NCBI GenBank assembly: GCA_050700355.1
Contig: JBOHHE010000428.1
Location: 1 to 64,000, forward strand
DNA: 64,000 nt
Source: GCA-003244245 sp050700355
Lineage (GTDB): Bacteria; Actinomycetota; Actinomycetes; Mycobacteriales; Pseudonocardiaceae
Direction of reading: 5' to 3'
The notes under the pieces are model-generated. The model was not told the origin of the DNA. It saw only the letters and a program-made list of their open reading frames with translations, and ran no database searches. This document shows, piece by piece, positions 9,458-18,000 of this stretch. The position numbers were made by a program, and so were the translations under genes. How positions within the stretch are numbered: position 1 is the first letter of the stretch; each line of letters starts with the position of its first letter.

Positions 9458-10045
9458 ATGGAGTCCCAGAGCACGAAGTCGGGTGGAACCACTGACATCA
9501 CGCAACTGATCCTAGATGATCATGAAACGTTCCGGCGGCAGTTCGCCGCACTGGACGATGCCGAGGAGCCCGAGCAGCTACGTGCGATCTGGGAACCCCT
9601 CGCCGCACTGCTTGACGTGCATGCGGTGGCCGAGGAGGACATCTTCTACCCGCAGTTGCTGCGCCGTGGCGACGATGCCGAGGACGAGACCATTGATGCG
9701 ATCGGCGACCACAACGATATCCGCGACGCAGTACACGAAGCCGCCCGACACCCGCTCGGCAGCTCAAGCTGGTGGGAAGCGGTCCGCCAGGCGCGGGTGG
9801 CCAACAGCAGCCACATGGCCGAGGAGGAGGACGACGCCCTCCCCGATTTCCGGCGGAACTCTTCCCTCGATGTGCGCGAGGAGTTGGGTCGCCGTTTCCT
9901 GGAGTTCAAGACCGACCACGCCGGTGCCCGAGATCTGGATACCAGCGACAAGGACCCGGAGGAGTATGTCAGCGCGGTGCAGGCACAGATCGATCCCGGC
10001 AACGGGAAGAGCTCGCTGAGTATCGGCAGCCTGAAGGAACGTTGA
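9458..10045 (+). CDS. Hemerythrin HHE protein with encapsulin cargo peptide
   Basis: A 195-residue diiron hemerythrin-type four-helix protein. Iron ligands are visible in LILDDHETFRRQF, DVHAVAEEDIFYP, DHNDIRDAVHEA and SSHMAEEEDDALP. The last residues read KSSLSIGSLKER, which fits the encapsulin targeting peptide consensus (compare the GSLGIGSLKR type of mycobacterial cargo). Hemerythrins are established cargo of family 1 encapsulins, and the gene is followed two bases later by what looks like the start of an encapsulin gene. AAGGAG precedes the ATG. The protein is probably an O2/NO-responsive iron protein made for a nanocompartment that this strain appears to have lost. Confidence 0.9.
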   Translation: MESQSTKSGGTTDITQLILDDHETFRRQFAALDDAEEPEQLRAIWEPLAALLDVHAVAEEDIFYPQLLRRGDDAEDETIDAIGDHNDIRDAVHEAARHPLGSSSWWEAVRQARVANSSHMAEEEDDALPDFRRNSSLDVREELGRRFLEFKTDHAGARDLDTSDKDPEEYVSAVQAQIDPGNGKSSLSIGSLKER

Positions 10046-10047
10046 GG

Positions 10048-10155
10048 ATGAATCACCTGCTACGTGAGCATGTGCCGATCCGGCCGCCGGGTGGCAGCAG
10101 CTTCACCTTCCATCGCAGCCATCGCGCTCAGCTAGCCACCGGGCGGCCGGGGTGA
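10048..10155 (+). pseudogene. Collapsed encapsulin shell gene (5' and 3' ends only)
   Basis: An ATG two bases after the hemerythrin stop, with its own GAGG, opens MNHLLREHVPI, which matches the conserved N-terminus of family 1 encapsulins (MNxLxRExAPI). From 10099 the frame reads SFTFH, and after a one-base shift AAIALS then stop at 10135, like encapsulin C-termini ending in SFTF...EAAI-L-S. About 250 codons between the two ends are missing. The open frame itself runs on to 10155. The reading is by eye; the combination with the upstream cargo peptide makes it convincing. Confidence 0.7.
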
Positions 10156-10188
10156 TGTAGCGGATCAGAGCCGGACCCCAGGCGCGAC

Positions 10189-10566
10189 CTAGGCGACGCT
10201 GACCAGGTCGACGACGAAGACGAGGGTCTCACCTGGCTTGATGGCAGCACCGGCACCGCGATCACCGTAGGCGAGGTGCGGAGGAATGGTGAGCCGGCGA
10301 CGACCACCGACCCGCATCCCGGTGATGCCTTTGTCCCAGCCTTCGATCACTCGACCGGTCCCGAGCCGGAACTTCAGCGGGACGCCCCGGTCCCAGGATG
10401 CGTCGAACTGCTCACCGGTGGCGTGCGAGACCCCGACGTAGTGCGCCTCGACGTCCAAGCCTGGAATGGCCTTGGCGCCATCGCCGATCACCTGGTCTTC
10501 GATCACCAACTCGGTCGGCGCCGGGCCCTCGGGAACCGTCACCTCTGGGGGAGTCAGATCGCTCAC
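10189..10566 (-). CDS. FKBP-type peptidyl-prolyl isomerase
   Basis: A single-domain FKBP of 125 residues. Family residues are visible: AHYVGVSHATGEQFDASWDR, the FRLGTGRVIEGWDKGI core with the floor Trp, GGRRRLTIPPHLAYGDRGAG and LVFVVDLVSV. It catalyses cis-trans isomerisation of prolyl bonds, probably in the cytoplasm as no signal peptide is seen. The GTG at 10566 is chosen because GAGGAGG precedes it by seven bases; the ATG at 10581 lies within that ribosome site. Confidence 0.95.
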   Translation of the reverse strand: MSDLTPPEVTVPEGPAPTELVIEDQVIGDGAKAIPGLDVEAHYVGVSHATGEQFDASWDRGVPLKFRLGTGRVIEGWDKGITGMRVGGRRRLTIPPHLAYGDRGAGAAIKPGETLVFVVDLVSVA

Positions 10567-10763
10567 AGCCAGCCTCCTCATCGTCCGCCGTCGTCGGCGG
10601 GGAACTCATCCTGGTGCATCACTCCGGCGTCTCCTGGACCGGGTGTCGGAACATCTGCACCACGTTTACCGCGCGGTTCTCGGTCACGGCAGGGTATTGC
10701 GCCATCGTGACCCTCCTCGTCGAGCTCGCCGCGGCGACAGAAACCGCGCTGGCACAACGACCC

Positions 10764-11075
10764 TCACGGCCCGATGAGGTTGCTGATCAGACGTCCAAGC
10801 TCGGCATGCCTGTCGTCAGGTAAATTCCCGAGATGTTCGCGGAGCCAGCTCTGTGGGTACCAGGCAAGCCGGTCGAGCATCACGGTGCCGATACCGGGGA
10901 TGGGTTCGTGGAGTTCAGGATTGCGCATCTCGTGCGGATCGATCTCGACGACGATAACGCCGAGGCCGGAGTCATTGTAAAGGTCACTGGATACCACCAG
11001 GTGGGGAACGCGTGGCAAGACTTCTGGATGGGTGGGATGACCAGTGGTCCAGACCTGACCGAAGCAAGGAGCCAC
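10764..11075 (-). CDS. PemK/MazF-like toxin
   Basis: A 103-residue protein resembling PemK/MazF endoribonucleases: an N-terminal FGQVW strand, HLVVSSDLYNDSGLGVIVVEI in place of the family VVSxDxxN region, and a GTVMLDRLAW segment. It begins with GTG at 11075, four bases after the antitoxin stop, with CGGAGTGATCGG as ribosome site. A longer frame to 11300 overlaps the antitoxin and is not needed. The family call is by eye and moderately sure; the pairing with a ribbon-helix-helix gene supports it. Confidence 0.65.
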   Translation of the reverse strand: MAPCFGQVWTTGHPTHPEVLPRVPHLVVSSDLYNDSGLGVIVVEIDPHEMRNPELHEPIPGIGTVMLDRLAWYPQSWLREHLGNLPDDRHAELGRLISNLIGP

Positions 11076-11079
11076 CCGA

Positions 11080-11322
11080 TCACTCCGGGCTGACGTACTG
11101 CCGAACTGCCGCCCGCCGTGCAGCGTGCGCCACCAGCCGCCCTTCGCTGTCGATGCCGGCGGCCCGGCGCTCGGCGGCCGCCCGCGCGTAGGCGCGCCGG
11201 GTGGCTTCTCGTTGCGCCACCTTCGCGAGCCAACTGGAGATATCCAATCCGTCCTGCTCCGCCTCACGACGTATCTGAGCTGCGGTTTCAGGCTCCACAC
11301 TGATCGTCATACGGGTTTTCAC
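11080..11322 (-). CDS. Antitoxin, ribbon-helix-helix type
   Basis: About 80 residues: a short RHH-like start (TRMTISVEPETAAQIRREAE), then a basic, Ala/Arg-rich helix (REATRRAYARAAAERRAAG) that probably wraps the toxin. It is the first gene of the pair with the PemK-like toxin, four bases apart. GTG 11322 is chosen because the domain starts there; ATG 11346 is possible and neither has a strong ribosome site. Confidence 0.65.
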   Translation of the reverse strand: MKTRMTISVEPETAAQIRREAEQDGLDISSWLAKVAQREATRRAYARAAAERRAAGIDSEGRLVAHAARRAAVRQYVSPE

Positions 11323-11339
11323 ACGAGGCAACCTATCAT

Positions 11340-11989
11340 GCGACATACGAATGGAAGCTATGGCTAACCCATTGGGACCTCCGGAGTTCCCGGACGGCAA
11401 CGCCGGCGGGAGGTACGGCCGGTCTCGTGGACCGCCCCCGTGGCCGCAAGCGACGAGGTGGAGTTGGCTGGCGGCAAGTCACTCGACCATCTCGTGGCCG
11501 AGATCTCCAACATAGCGAGATCTTCAACGTGAAGGCCAGTACCTCGCCCAATCGACAATCACTCATCCGCTTTGCGGCCGATATCTCAGCCCAAATAGGA
11601 TAGAGACATACTTACCCATCGGCAACCAGCGCAACGATTTCGATCGCCGAACCGGCCACCGGACAGGAGACCGTCTACCACGCCGAAGCTGGTTGCCGTC
11701 GAGTAGTCATACGCTCGTATGACGTTCGGAAAAAGCAGGTCGTTCCCGGGAACCGGCAGTCCAGCACCGTCAACCGGTGTCGCGTGTAGGTGACCGAACT
11801 CCTCGCACTATCCCCCGATAGGGTGGTGCTATCGCCCTTCTGCGCATCGCACGCTACGCTACAGCGTCTGCGCCGCCTACGAACCCCGCCTACGAACCCT
11901 TCCAGACGTAGCCGGCCCACGACACCAGCGGTCCCGTTCCTGGACGTTGGGCATGAGCATCACCCGATGAGGTCAATGACGATGATGAT
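11340..11989 (+). other. Intergenic region with a palindrome and a tandem repeat
   Basis: About 650 bases without a supported gene. It holds a perfect palindrome GTCATACG-CT-CGTATGAC at 11706-11723 and a 13-base tandem duplication (CGCCTACGAACCC) at 11874-11899. A short hairpin CTATC-CCCC-GATAG lies near 11810. The palindrome has the look of an operator but no partner regulator is adjacent. Confidence 0.5.
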
Positions 11990-13321
11990 ATGTGGGGTGA
12001 TCAAACCGTGACACTGGTTACCGCCGCGCCGAACGGCGCGACGGCATTACGAACGGTATCAGGTCGTCGGCTGCGCGATCTGGTGCAGGATCGAACGCGG
12101 GACGTTAATCTCGCCCACGAGGTCGACGTGGTCTCGCATGTACTGCCCTTCAAGGTGAGTTCTTACGTGGTCGACGAGCTAATCGACTGGGACCACGCAC
12201 CGGAGGACGCCATATACCGACTCGTGTTCCCCCATCGGGACATGCTCGATCCGGCTGACTTCGCTGTGATAGAACGCGGACTGCGCTCGGGCGACAAAGC
12301 TGAGCTGCACACGGCTGTAAATATTGTGCGCGACAAACTCAATCCACATCCTAGTGATCAGATAGCGCTGAACGTACCCAGCGAAGAGGGCAACGACGGC
12401 TGGGGACTGCAACACAAGTACCGGGAGACCCTGCTGGTTTTCCCGCGCCAGGGACAGACCTGCCACAGCTATTGCGGCTACTGCTTCCGCTGGGCGCAGT
12501 TCGTCGGCCGCAGCGACCTGCAGCTCGCCGTATCCGGTCCCGAGGTGATGACCAACCACCTGGACCAGCATCCCGAGGTCACCGACGTACTGTTCACCGG
12601 CGGTGATCCACTGGTGATGCGTACCGCGCTGATCCGGCAATACGTGGAACCGCTGCTGCGGCCGGAACGTGAGCACGTGCAGACCGTGCGAATAGGTACC
12701 AAGGCACTGTCGTACTGGCCGAACCGGGTGCTGGCGGGCGAGGATGCCGACGATTTGATCCGGCTGCTGGAGCAGGTGGTGGCCGCAGGCAAGCATGTCG
12801 CGCTGATGCTGCATTTCTCTCACCCGGCAGAATTGGCGACGGCTTCGGCACATCAAGCGTTGAGCAGGCTTGCCGCTACCGGAGCTGTATTGCGCGCCCA
12901 AGCCCCCGTGGTGCGGCATGTCAATGATGATCCCGCCATCTGGGCGGAGCTTTGGCAACGCGAAGTTCAGCTTGGCGTGGTGCCCTATTACATGTTCGTC
13001 GAGCGGGATACGGGGGCCCGCCGGTACTTTGGCTTGCCCTTGGAGAGGGCTTTGGAGGTATATGCCGGCGCACTGCGCACGGTTTCCGGACTCGGGCGCA
13101 CTGCCCGCGGACCTGTCATGTCCGCCTCACCGGGAAAGGTCGCCATAGACGGGGTGACGCAACTCGACTGCGGTCCCGCCTTTGCCCTGCGCTTTCTACA
13201 GGCCCGCGATCCCAGTCTGGTCGGGCGACCTTTCCATGCGGTGTTCGACCCACTCGCCGAGTGGTGGAACGAGTTGCGACCCTATGGCGAGTATGATCGA
13301 CAATTTTTTCCGGGAGGATGA
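11990..13321 (+). CDS. Lysine 2,3-aminomutase family radical SAM protein
   Basis: A 443-residue KamA-like radical SAM protein. The 4Fe-4S motif C-x3-C-x2-C is at Cys158, Cys162 and Cys165 (CHSYCGYC). VLFTGGDPLVM follows (199-210), a family SAM-binding segment. Near the C-terminus the PLP lysine is likely Lys383 in SASPGKV; the glycine-rich PGGGGK form of true lysine 2,3-aminomutases is reduced to PGK. The substrate may therefore differ (another amino acid or a modified protein residue). It stands alone, without the acetyltransferase or EF-P gene that would point to acetyl-beta-lysine or EpmB-like roles. Confidence 0.85.
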   Translation: MWGDQTVTLVTAAPNGATALRTVSGRRLRDLVQDRTRDVNLAHEVDVVSHVLPFKVSSYVVDELIDWDHAPEDAIYRLVFPHRDMLDPADFAVIERGLRSGDKAELHTAVNIVRDKLNPHPSDQIALNVPSEEGNDGWGLQHKYRETLLVFPRQGQTCHSYCGYCFRWAQFVGRSDLQLAVSGPEVMTNHLDQHPEVTDVLFTGGDPLVMRTALIRQYVEPLLRPEREHVQTVRIGTKALSYWPNRVLAGEDADDLIRLLEQVVAAGKHVALMLHFSHPAELATASAHQALSRLAATGAVLRAQAPVVRHVNDDPAIWAELWQREVQLGVVPYYMFVERDTGARRYFGLPLERALEVYAGALRTVSGLGRTARGPVMSASPGKVAIDGVTQLDCGPAFALRFLQARDPSLVGRPFHAVFDPLAEWWNELRPYGEYDRQFFPGG

Positions 13322-13342
13322 TCTCGCACAGCAGGCAACGCG

Positions 13343-13678
13343 CTAAGAACCGAAGAGCGTGTCTCGCAGGCTCTTGCCGGAACTAACCTTTCCCTCACCC
13401 TCGAGCTTCGCTTTCCAAGCGGCCCGGAGGTCATCGCTGACCCCTGCGGATTGCGAGAGTACCGACTTCTCGTCTATGCCTTGGTAGCCGACGTTGACCT
13501 CGACGTTCAGGCACCTCGCGTCGGAGCACTCCTTGATGTCGATGTAGGCCTGCACTTCTCGACTCCAGGGAGCCCACCCGCTCCAGCCACCGCGCATCGC
13601 CGGCCACGCCTTGTGAGCTGTATTCGAAGGATGGTTAGCGGACTGAGTATTACCCTGTTCTGGGCTCATACTTCCCAT
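13343..13678 (-). CDS. Small hypothetical protein
   Basis: A 111-residue unrecognised protein. It has a hydrophilic Ser/Asn-rich N-terminus, a Trp-rich segment (AMRGGWSGWAPWSREVQAYIDI), two cysteines and a charged C-terminal helix (LRAAWKAKLEGEGK). It lies between the convergent radical SAM gene and jetD. It reads in the same direction as the Wadjet operon about 50 bases after it, and could be a distal cotranscribed gene. No function is proposed. Confidence 0.45.
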   Translation of the reverse strand: MGSMSPEQGNTQSANHPSNTAHKAWPAMRGGWSGWAPWSREVQAYIDIKECSDARCLNVEVNVGYQGIDEKSVLSQSAGVSDDLRAAWKAKLEGEGKVSSGKSLRDTLFGS

Positions 13679-13729
13679 CCTATCAGGCGTACCCCATCAC
13701 CGCTGGATACGCTAAGATTCCGGCCCCTC

Positions 13730-15010
13730 TCAGAAGATCTTTTTGATGGGTTCGGGCGGTGCACAGCCAGGTGGGGTCAGCGCGGTCAGCAGATCATGGA
13801 GAACGGCCTCTTCGTGGACGGCCACTCCGTGGTGGCGCATCGCGGCGCCGAGTTCGGCGTCCCAGACGGGATCGACCGGGTTGCCGGTGAGCGGGACTCT
13901 GGGAAATCCGTCCCCGAGGGCCGCGGTGTAGTGCTCGGCGTTCATCAGCCAGGGTTGGACGCCGAGCTCGGCGACGAGGCGGTTGGTGATGGAGATCCCC
14001 GGCCAGTCGAAGTCGCCGTGATAGCGCAGTACGGCACCGTCGTCGGCCAGCCGCTGCAGGACGTCGAGCACGACGAGGGCCGGCTGCCCCGCAGTGCACA
14101 CCACCGGGACTCGGCCGCCATGGGTCTGCGCGACGGCTTCCAGTACATGCGGGTTCTCGCACACCAGCACGGAGGTCTCGGTAGGCATCCGCAGGTCGGT
14201 GTGACGCAGGTCCCAGGGGGTGAGGTGGAGGGGATCACCGGCATCGGCGGCGAGAATCAGGCGCTGTGCCGTCGCGGCAGCGCCGGTCGAGCGCAGCCCG
14301 AGCGTGAGGCAGGTCGTGGACACTGCGTCGGCGAGCACCCCGAACCGCTCCCACAGTCCGCGCCGGGCCACCGCCGAGGCCGGCAGTGGCTCGCCGGCCT
14401 GCGCCGCCAGGGCACGCAGCACCACCTGAGCGATCGGGCTGCCGTCGTCGAGTTCGTGGGCACCGCCGGCCGCAGTAGCCGCCAGCTCCTTACGTGCCCG
14501 GCCGGGGACCACCTCCGCTGCGAGCAGCTCGGACAACACCCGCACGGCGACCGTCATGACGGTGACCGGGTCGCGCACCCGGCCGAGCAGCCCGCAGCGG
14601 CGCACGCCGTCCAGCCAGCCCGGCACCCATGGCCGACCGGCCAGCACCGGGTCACCGCCCACCGCCACCAGAGCCGCCGCGAATGGCGCGTCCCGATCGG
14701 CCGCCCGGTGCGCCCGGTGCGCAGGGCGGTCCTGGAGCGGGGATCCGGTGGCGGCCTCGACGACCGGGAGCAGGCCGCCGAGCGGCGATCGTGCGGTGAG
14801 CCGTTCGTCCAATGCGGCGAGGTTCACCGCGACTGTGGACGTTGTGACCGGACGGCCGATCAGCGCGGACACGGCGTGGCGCTCTCCGCGAGTCAGCTCG
14901 GTCAGGCGCACCTGCCCGTGGGCGCGCAGACCCCGCGCTTCCAGGCGATCCCGCAGCACTGCCCAGATCCGGGACAACGCGGGGTCGGCCAGCCAGCCGG
15001 GCAGGCTCAC
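13730..15010 (-). CDS. jetD: Wadjet type II JetD (Toprim nuclease subunit)
   Basis: A 426-residue TIGR02679/DUF2399 protein, the DNA-cleaving subunit of Wadjet. The C-terminal half is a Topo VI-like Toprim domain with the acidic Glu285 in VLVCENPH and the metal-binding pair Asp333/Asp335 in YHGDFDWPGI. The N-terminal half is the DNA-clamping winged-helix region. The ATG overlaps the jetC stop (ATGA), closing a jetABCD operon. In characterised Wadjets JetABC forms a loop-extruding SMC complex that recognises small closed circular DNA, and JetD then cuts it. The catalytic residues look intact. Confidence 0.93.
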   Translation of the reverse strand: MSLPGWLADPALSRIWAVLRDRLEARGLRAHGQVRLTELTRGERHAVSALIGRPVTTSTVAVNLAALDERLTARSPLGGLLPVVEAATGSPLQDRPAHRAHRAADRDAPFAAALVAVGGDPVLAGRPWVPGWLDGVRRCGLLGRVRDPVTVMTVAVRVLSELLAAEVVPGRARKELAATAAGGAHELDDGSPIAQVVLRALAAQAGEPLPASAVARRGLWERFGVLADAVSTTCLTLGLRSTGAAATAQRLILAADAGDPLHLTPWDLRHTDLRMPTETSVLVCENPHVLEAVAQTHGGRVPVVCTAGQPALVVLDVLQRLADDGAVLRYHGDFDWPGISITNRLVAELGVQPWLMNAEHYTAALGDGFPRVPLTGNPVDPVWDAELGAAMRHHGVAVHEEAVLHDLLTALTPPGCAPPEPIKKIF

Positions 15011-18000
15011 TGGCCTACGGCCTGCAGCCGGTGCCCGTCCCAGGTGTGCCGGTACTGCGCGATCCCCCGTTCGTTGGGATCCCGCAGGGCCTCGTAGATC
15101 GCCAGTGACGGCACCGTCGAATGATCTCCCCAGAGCCGCTCACTGGTCACCACGAAATCCAGGTCCAGCTGGACCAGCAGGCCGAACAGCAGCGGGTGGG
15201 TTCGCACGTCGATCTTCGGAAAGGCGTCGTCGAGCAGCACGAAACGGGGTGAGTGCGGAGCCGCACCCGCCAGCGAGCTGAAGTGCGCGGCGGCCGCAGC
15301 GAACAGGGGCAGGTAACAGACCACTTTCTGCTCGCCCTGGGACAGCGGGGAGCGGCGGTGCAGGTCGTGCCAGCTGCCCGCGTTCTCCGGACGGGTGTAG
15401 CGGATACGGAAGGCGAACCAGCGCCGGTAGTCCAAGGCGCGGGCCAGGTGCTCGGCGTAGGAGTCCTCCGGCGCGTCGGCGCGGGACGCCTCGATCAATC
15501 GGTGCAGGGCATTGCGCAAGTCATGCCGCTCATCGGGCAGCAGCGCGCCGACCGGCTGGCCGAGCAGCTCGACAGCCCGCCGGGTGTCGGTCGAGGTGTC
15601 CTCGCGGAGCTTCCAACTCAGCCGCACCTCGATGCCCTGGCTCGTGGTCACTCCGGCGAGCAGCTGATTCATCCCGACCACCAGCTCCTCGGCCTCCTGG
15701 CGCCGGGTCCGCAGGGACTCGCCGAGATCACCGAGGATGTGCTCCTCGAACAGCGCGCGTTCCCGCTCGGTCAGCAGCTCGGCGTCCCGCTGTGCGGCAG
15801 CGGCAAGGCGCTCACTCAGCTCGCCGATCGGATGTTCCCCGGACTCATCACGGCCGATCACCGTCAGCGCCCCACCGACGGAGTCGACCCGTGGCTCGCT
15901 GTCCGCCGTCGGGCCGCTCACCGCGTCCTGCCACGCGGCGTACACCGCGGTGTCGGTCACCTCCCGCGCCGAAGCGGGCAGCGCGGCGAGCCGACGGGCC
16001 AGCTCAAGCACTGCCGGCGGCGTCCGGTGACCAGCCTGGAATCCCCGGGCCAGCTCGAAGGCACCCTGATCAGCTTCGCCAGCTCCGGAAGTCAGCAACC
16101 CGGGAGTGTCGGGGATCGTCGCCAGGGTGTGGATCGCCGCCGCTAGCAGCGGTTCCCGCTCGGCCAACCGCTCACCGGCGTCGATCCACTTCTGGTTGGC
16201 CGCACCACAGTTGTTGAGCAGCTCGGCGATCAGTCGATCCAGCGCGGTGAGTCGCCTGCGCCAGCTCTCGATCCGGTCACCGGCCTCGGCGATCCGCTGC
16301 TCGATCTCCCGGATGGAAGCGCCGACCGACTCTTCGAGCGTGTCGGCCTCGGCCTGGGCGATCACCGCTCGCTCGCGCTGCTCGCCCGCGGCGGCGGCGG
16401 CCCGCTCGGCCTCGTCGAGCCCGGTGACCAAGGCGGTGACGTCCTCCCGCCACCGCACCAGCTTGGCACGCAGCGGTCCGGCCGCGTCCCCGTGTCGGGT
16501 CAGCGCAGTGTCCAGACCTCGCAGCTGTTCGCGGCGCGCCGCCAGCTTGTCGGCCTCGACCGGCAGGCCGTGGATGCCGGCCAGCGTCGTGAGCTCCCGA
16601 CGCTTGCCTGCCTCGACCGCCCGAGCCTCGACGGCCACCGCTTCGGCTTCAGCGCTGCGCCGCTGCGCGCGCTCGACGGCCTCGGTGCGTTCGTCGAGCC
16701 GGGTCCAGGCCGCCAGCAGTTCCCGGTAAGGCGGCTCCTCGGCAAGCCACGTCTCCAGCACCGACCGGCTCTCGCGGGCGGCCCGTTCGGCTTCGTCGGC
16801 GTGCTGCTGCTGCTCGGCCGTGACGGCGATCTGCTCGTCCAGCTCGGCCAGCCGACGAGCCCGCTCGGCGGCGCGTGCGGTAGCGCCGATGAACTGGGCC
16901 GCGGGTTTGGTGGCCCGGCCGGTCAGCGGACCCAACCGCCACGAGCCGTCGTCGGCCACCATCGCGGAGCCGGCTGTGGCCGATGGAGGAGCCGGTGCTG
17001 GTGTGGACAGCGCTACCCAGCCGATCCGGCCCAGCACCTCGCGCAGGACCGTCGCGGTCACCGGGCAGTTTCCGGGAGGGTCGGCCGTCAGAACCCCAGC
17101 CAGGCTGGACCCACCCACGGCAGGACCGCGGGACAGTACGACGTCCAGACCGTCGCGGTCGAGCACCGCCCCGTCGGTCCGCACCCAGGCGTCGAGCAGT
17201 CCCGACGATTCCAACGCCGCCTCCAGACCGGCTCGCGATCCCTCGGCCACCGATGGGGCGAAGTCCACCAATCGCCAGAGCGGCGCACCGTCAGCGTCGT
17301 CGCGAAGGTCGCGACCCAGGGCCGGCTCGGCCGGGGCCGGGTCCCGCTGGGCAGCCACCTCGGTGCGCCGTCGACGCAGGTCACCCAGCTCACGCTCGGC
17401 GGTGACCCGGGCCGAGGCGGCTGCGGCCTCCGCGTCGCGCAGGCCGGCGAGGACCGGCTCGGCAGCGGCACGAGCCAACCCGGCGATGGTCGCCACCGTG
17501 TGCGCCGAGAGTTCGAAAGGATCGCCGGGCAGCTCGAAGGGGACCGCCCTCGAGTCACTGCGCCACCCTTCGAGCGCGTCGCTGTAGGCACGGCCCAGCC
17601 GGTCGGCCTGCCGGGCCGCATCGGCCTGCCTGCCACGCTCTTCCTCAGCCCGTTGTTCCGCCGTCGCCGCTTCCCGCTCGGCCACTCCACGGGCCGCACC
17701 GGCCCGGACCAGCTCGCCCCGGGCGTCATCGACGACTTGAACCGCGGCCAGCAGCTCACCGACCGCCGGACGCGCCTGGCGAGTGGCCCCGGTGTGCTGG
17801 TCGAGGCCGCCGATCAGGGCGGTCGCGTGCTCGGCCGTGTCCAGCGTGAGATCAACCAGCACGGTGAGCACCGGCAACGGCACCGACACCTCCAGCCGGG
17901 CAAGCTCACCGCTGAGCCGGTGAGCAGCGGTGACGTGGCCACCGAGTTCGGTGCGCAACTGCGCCGCGTCACCGCTCACCCGTGCACCCGCCTGGTCCGC

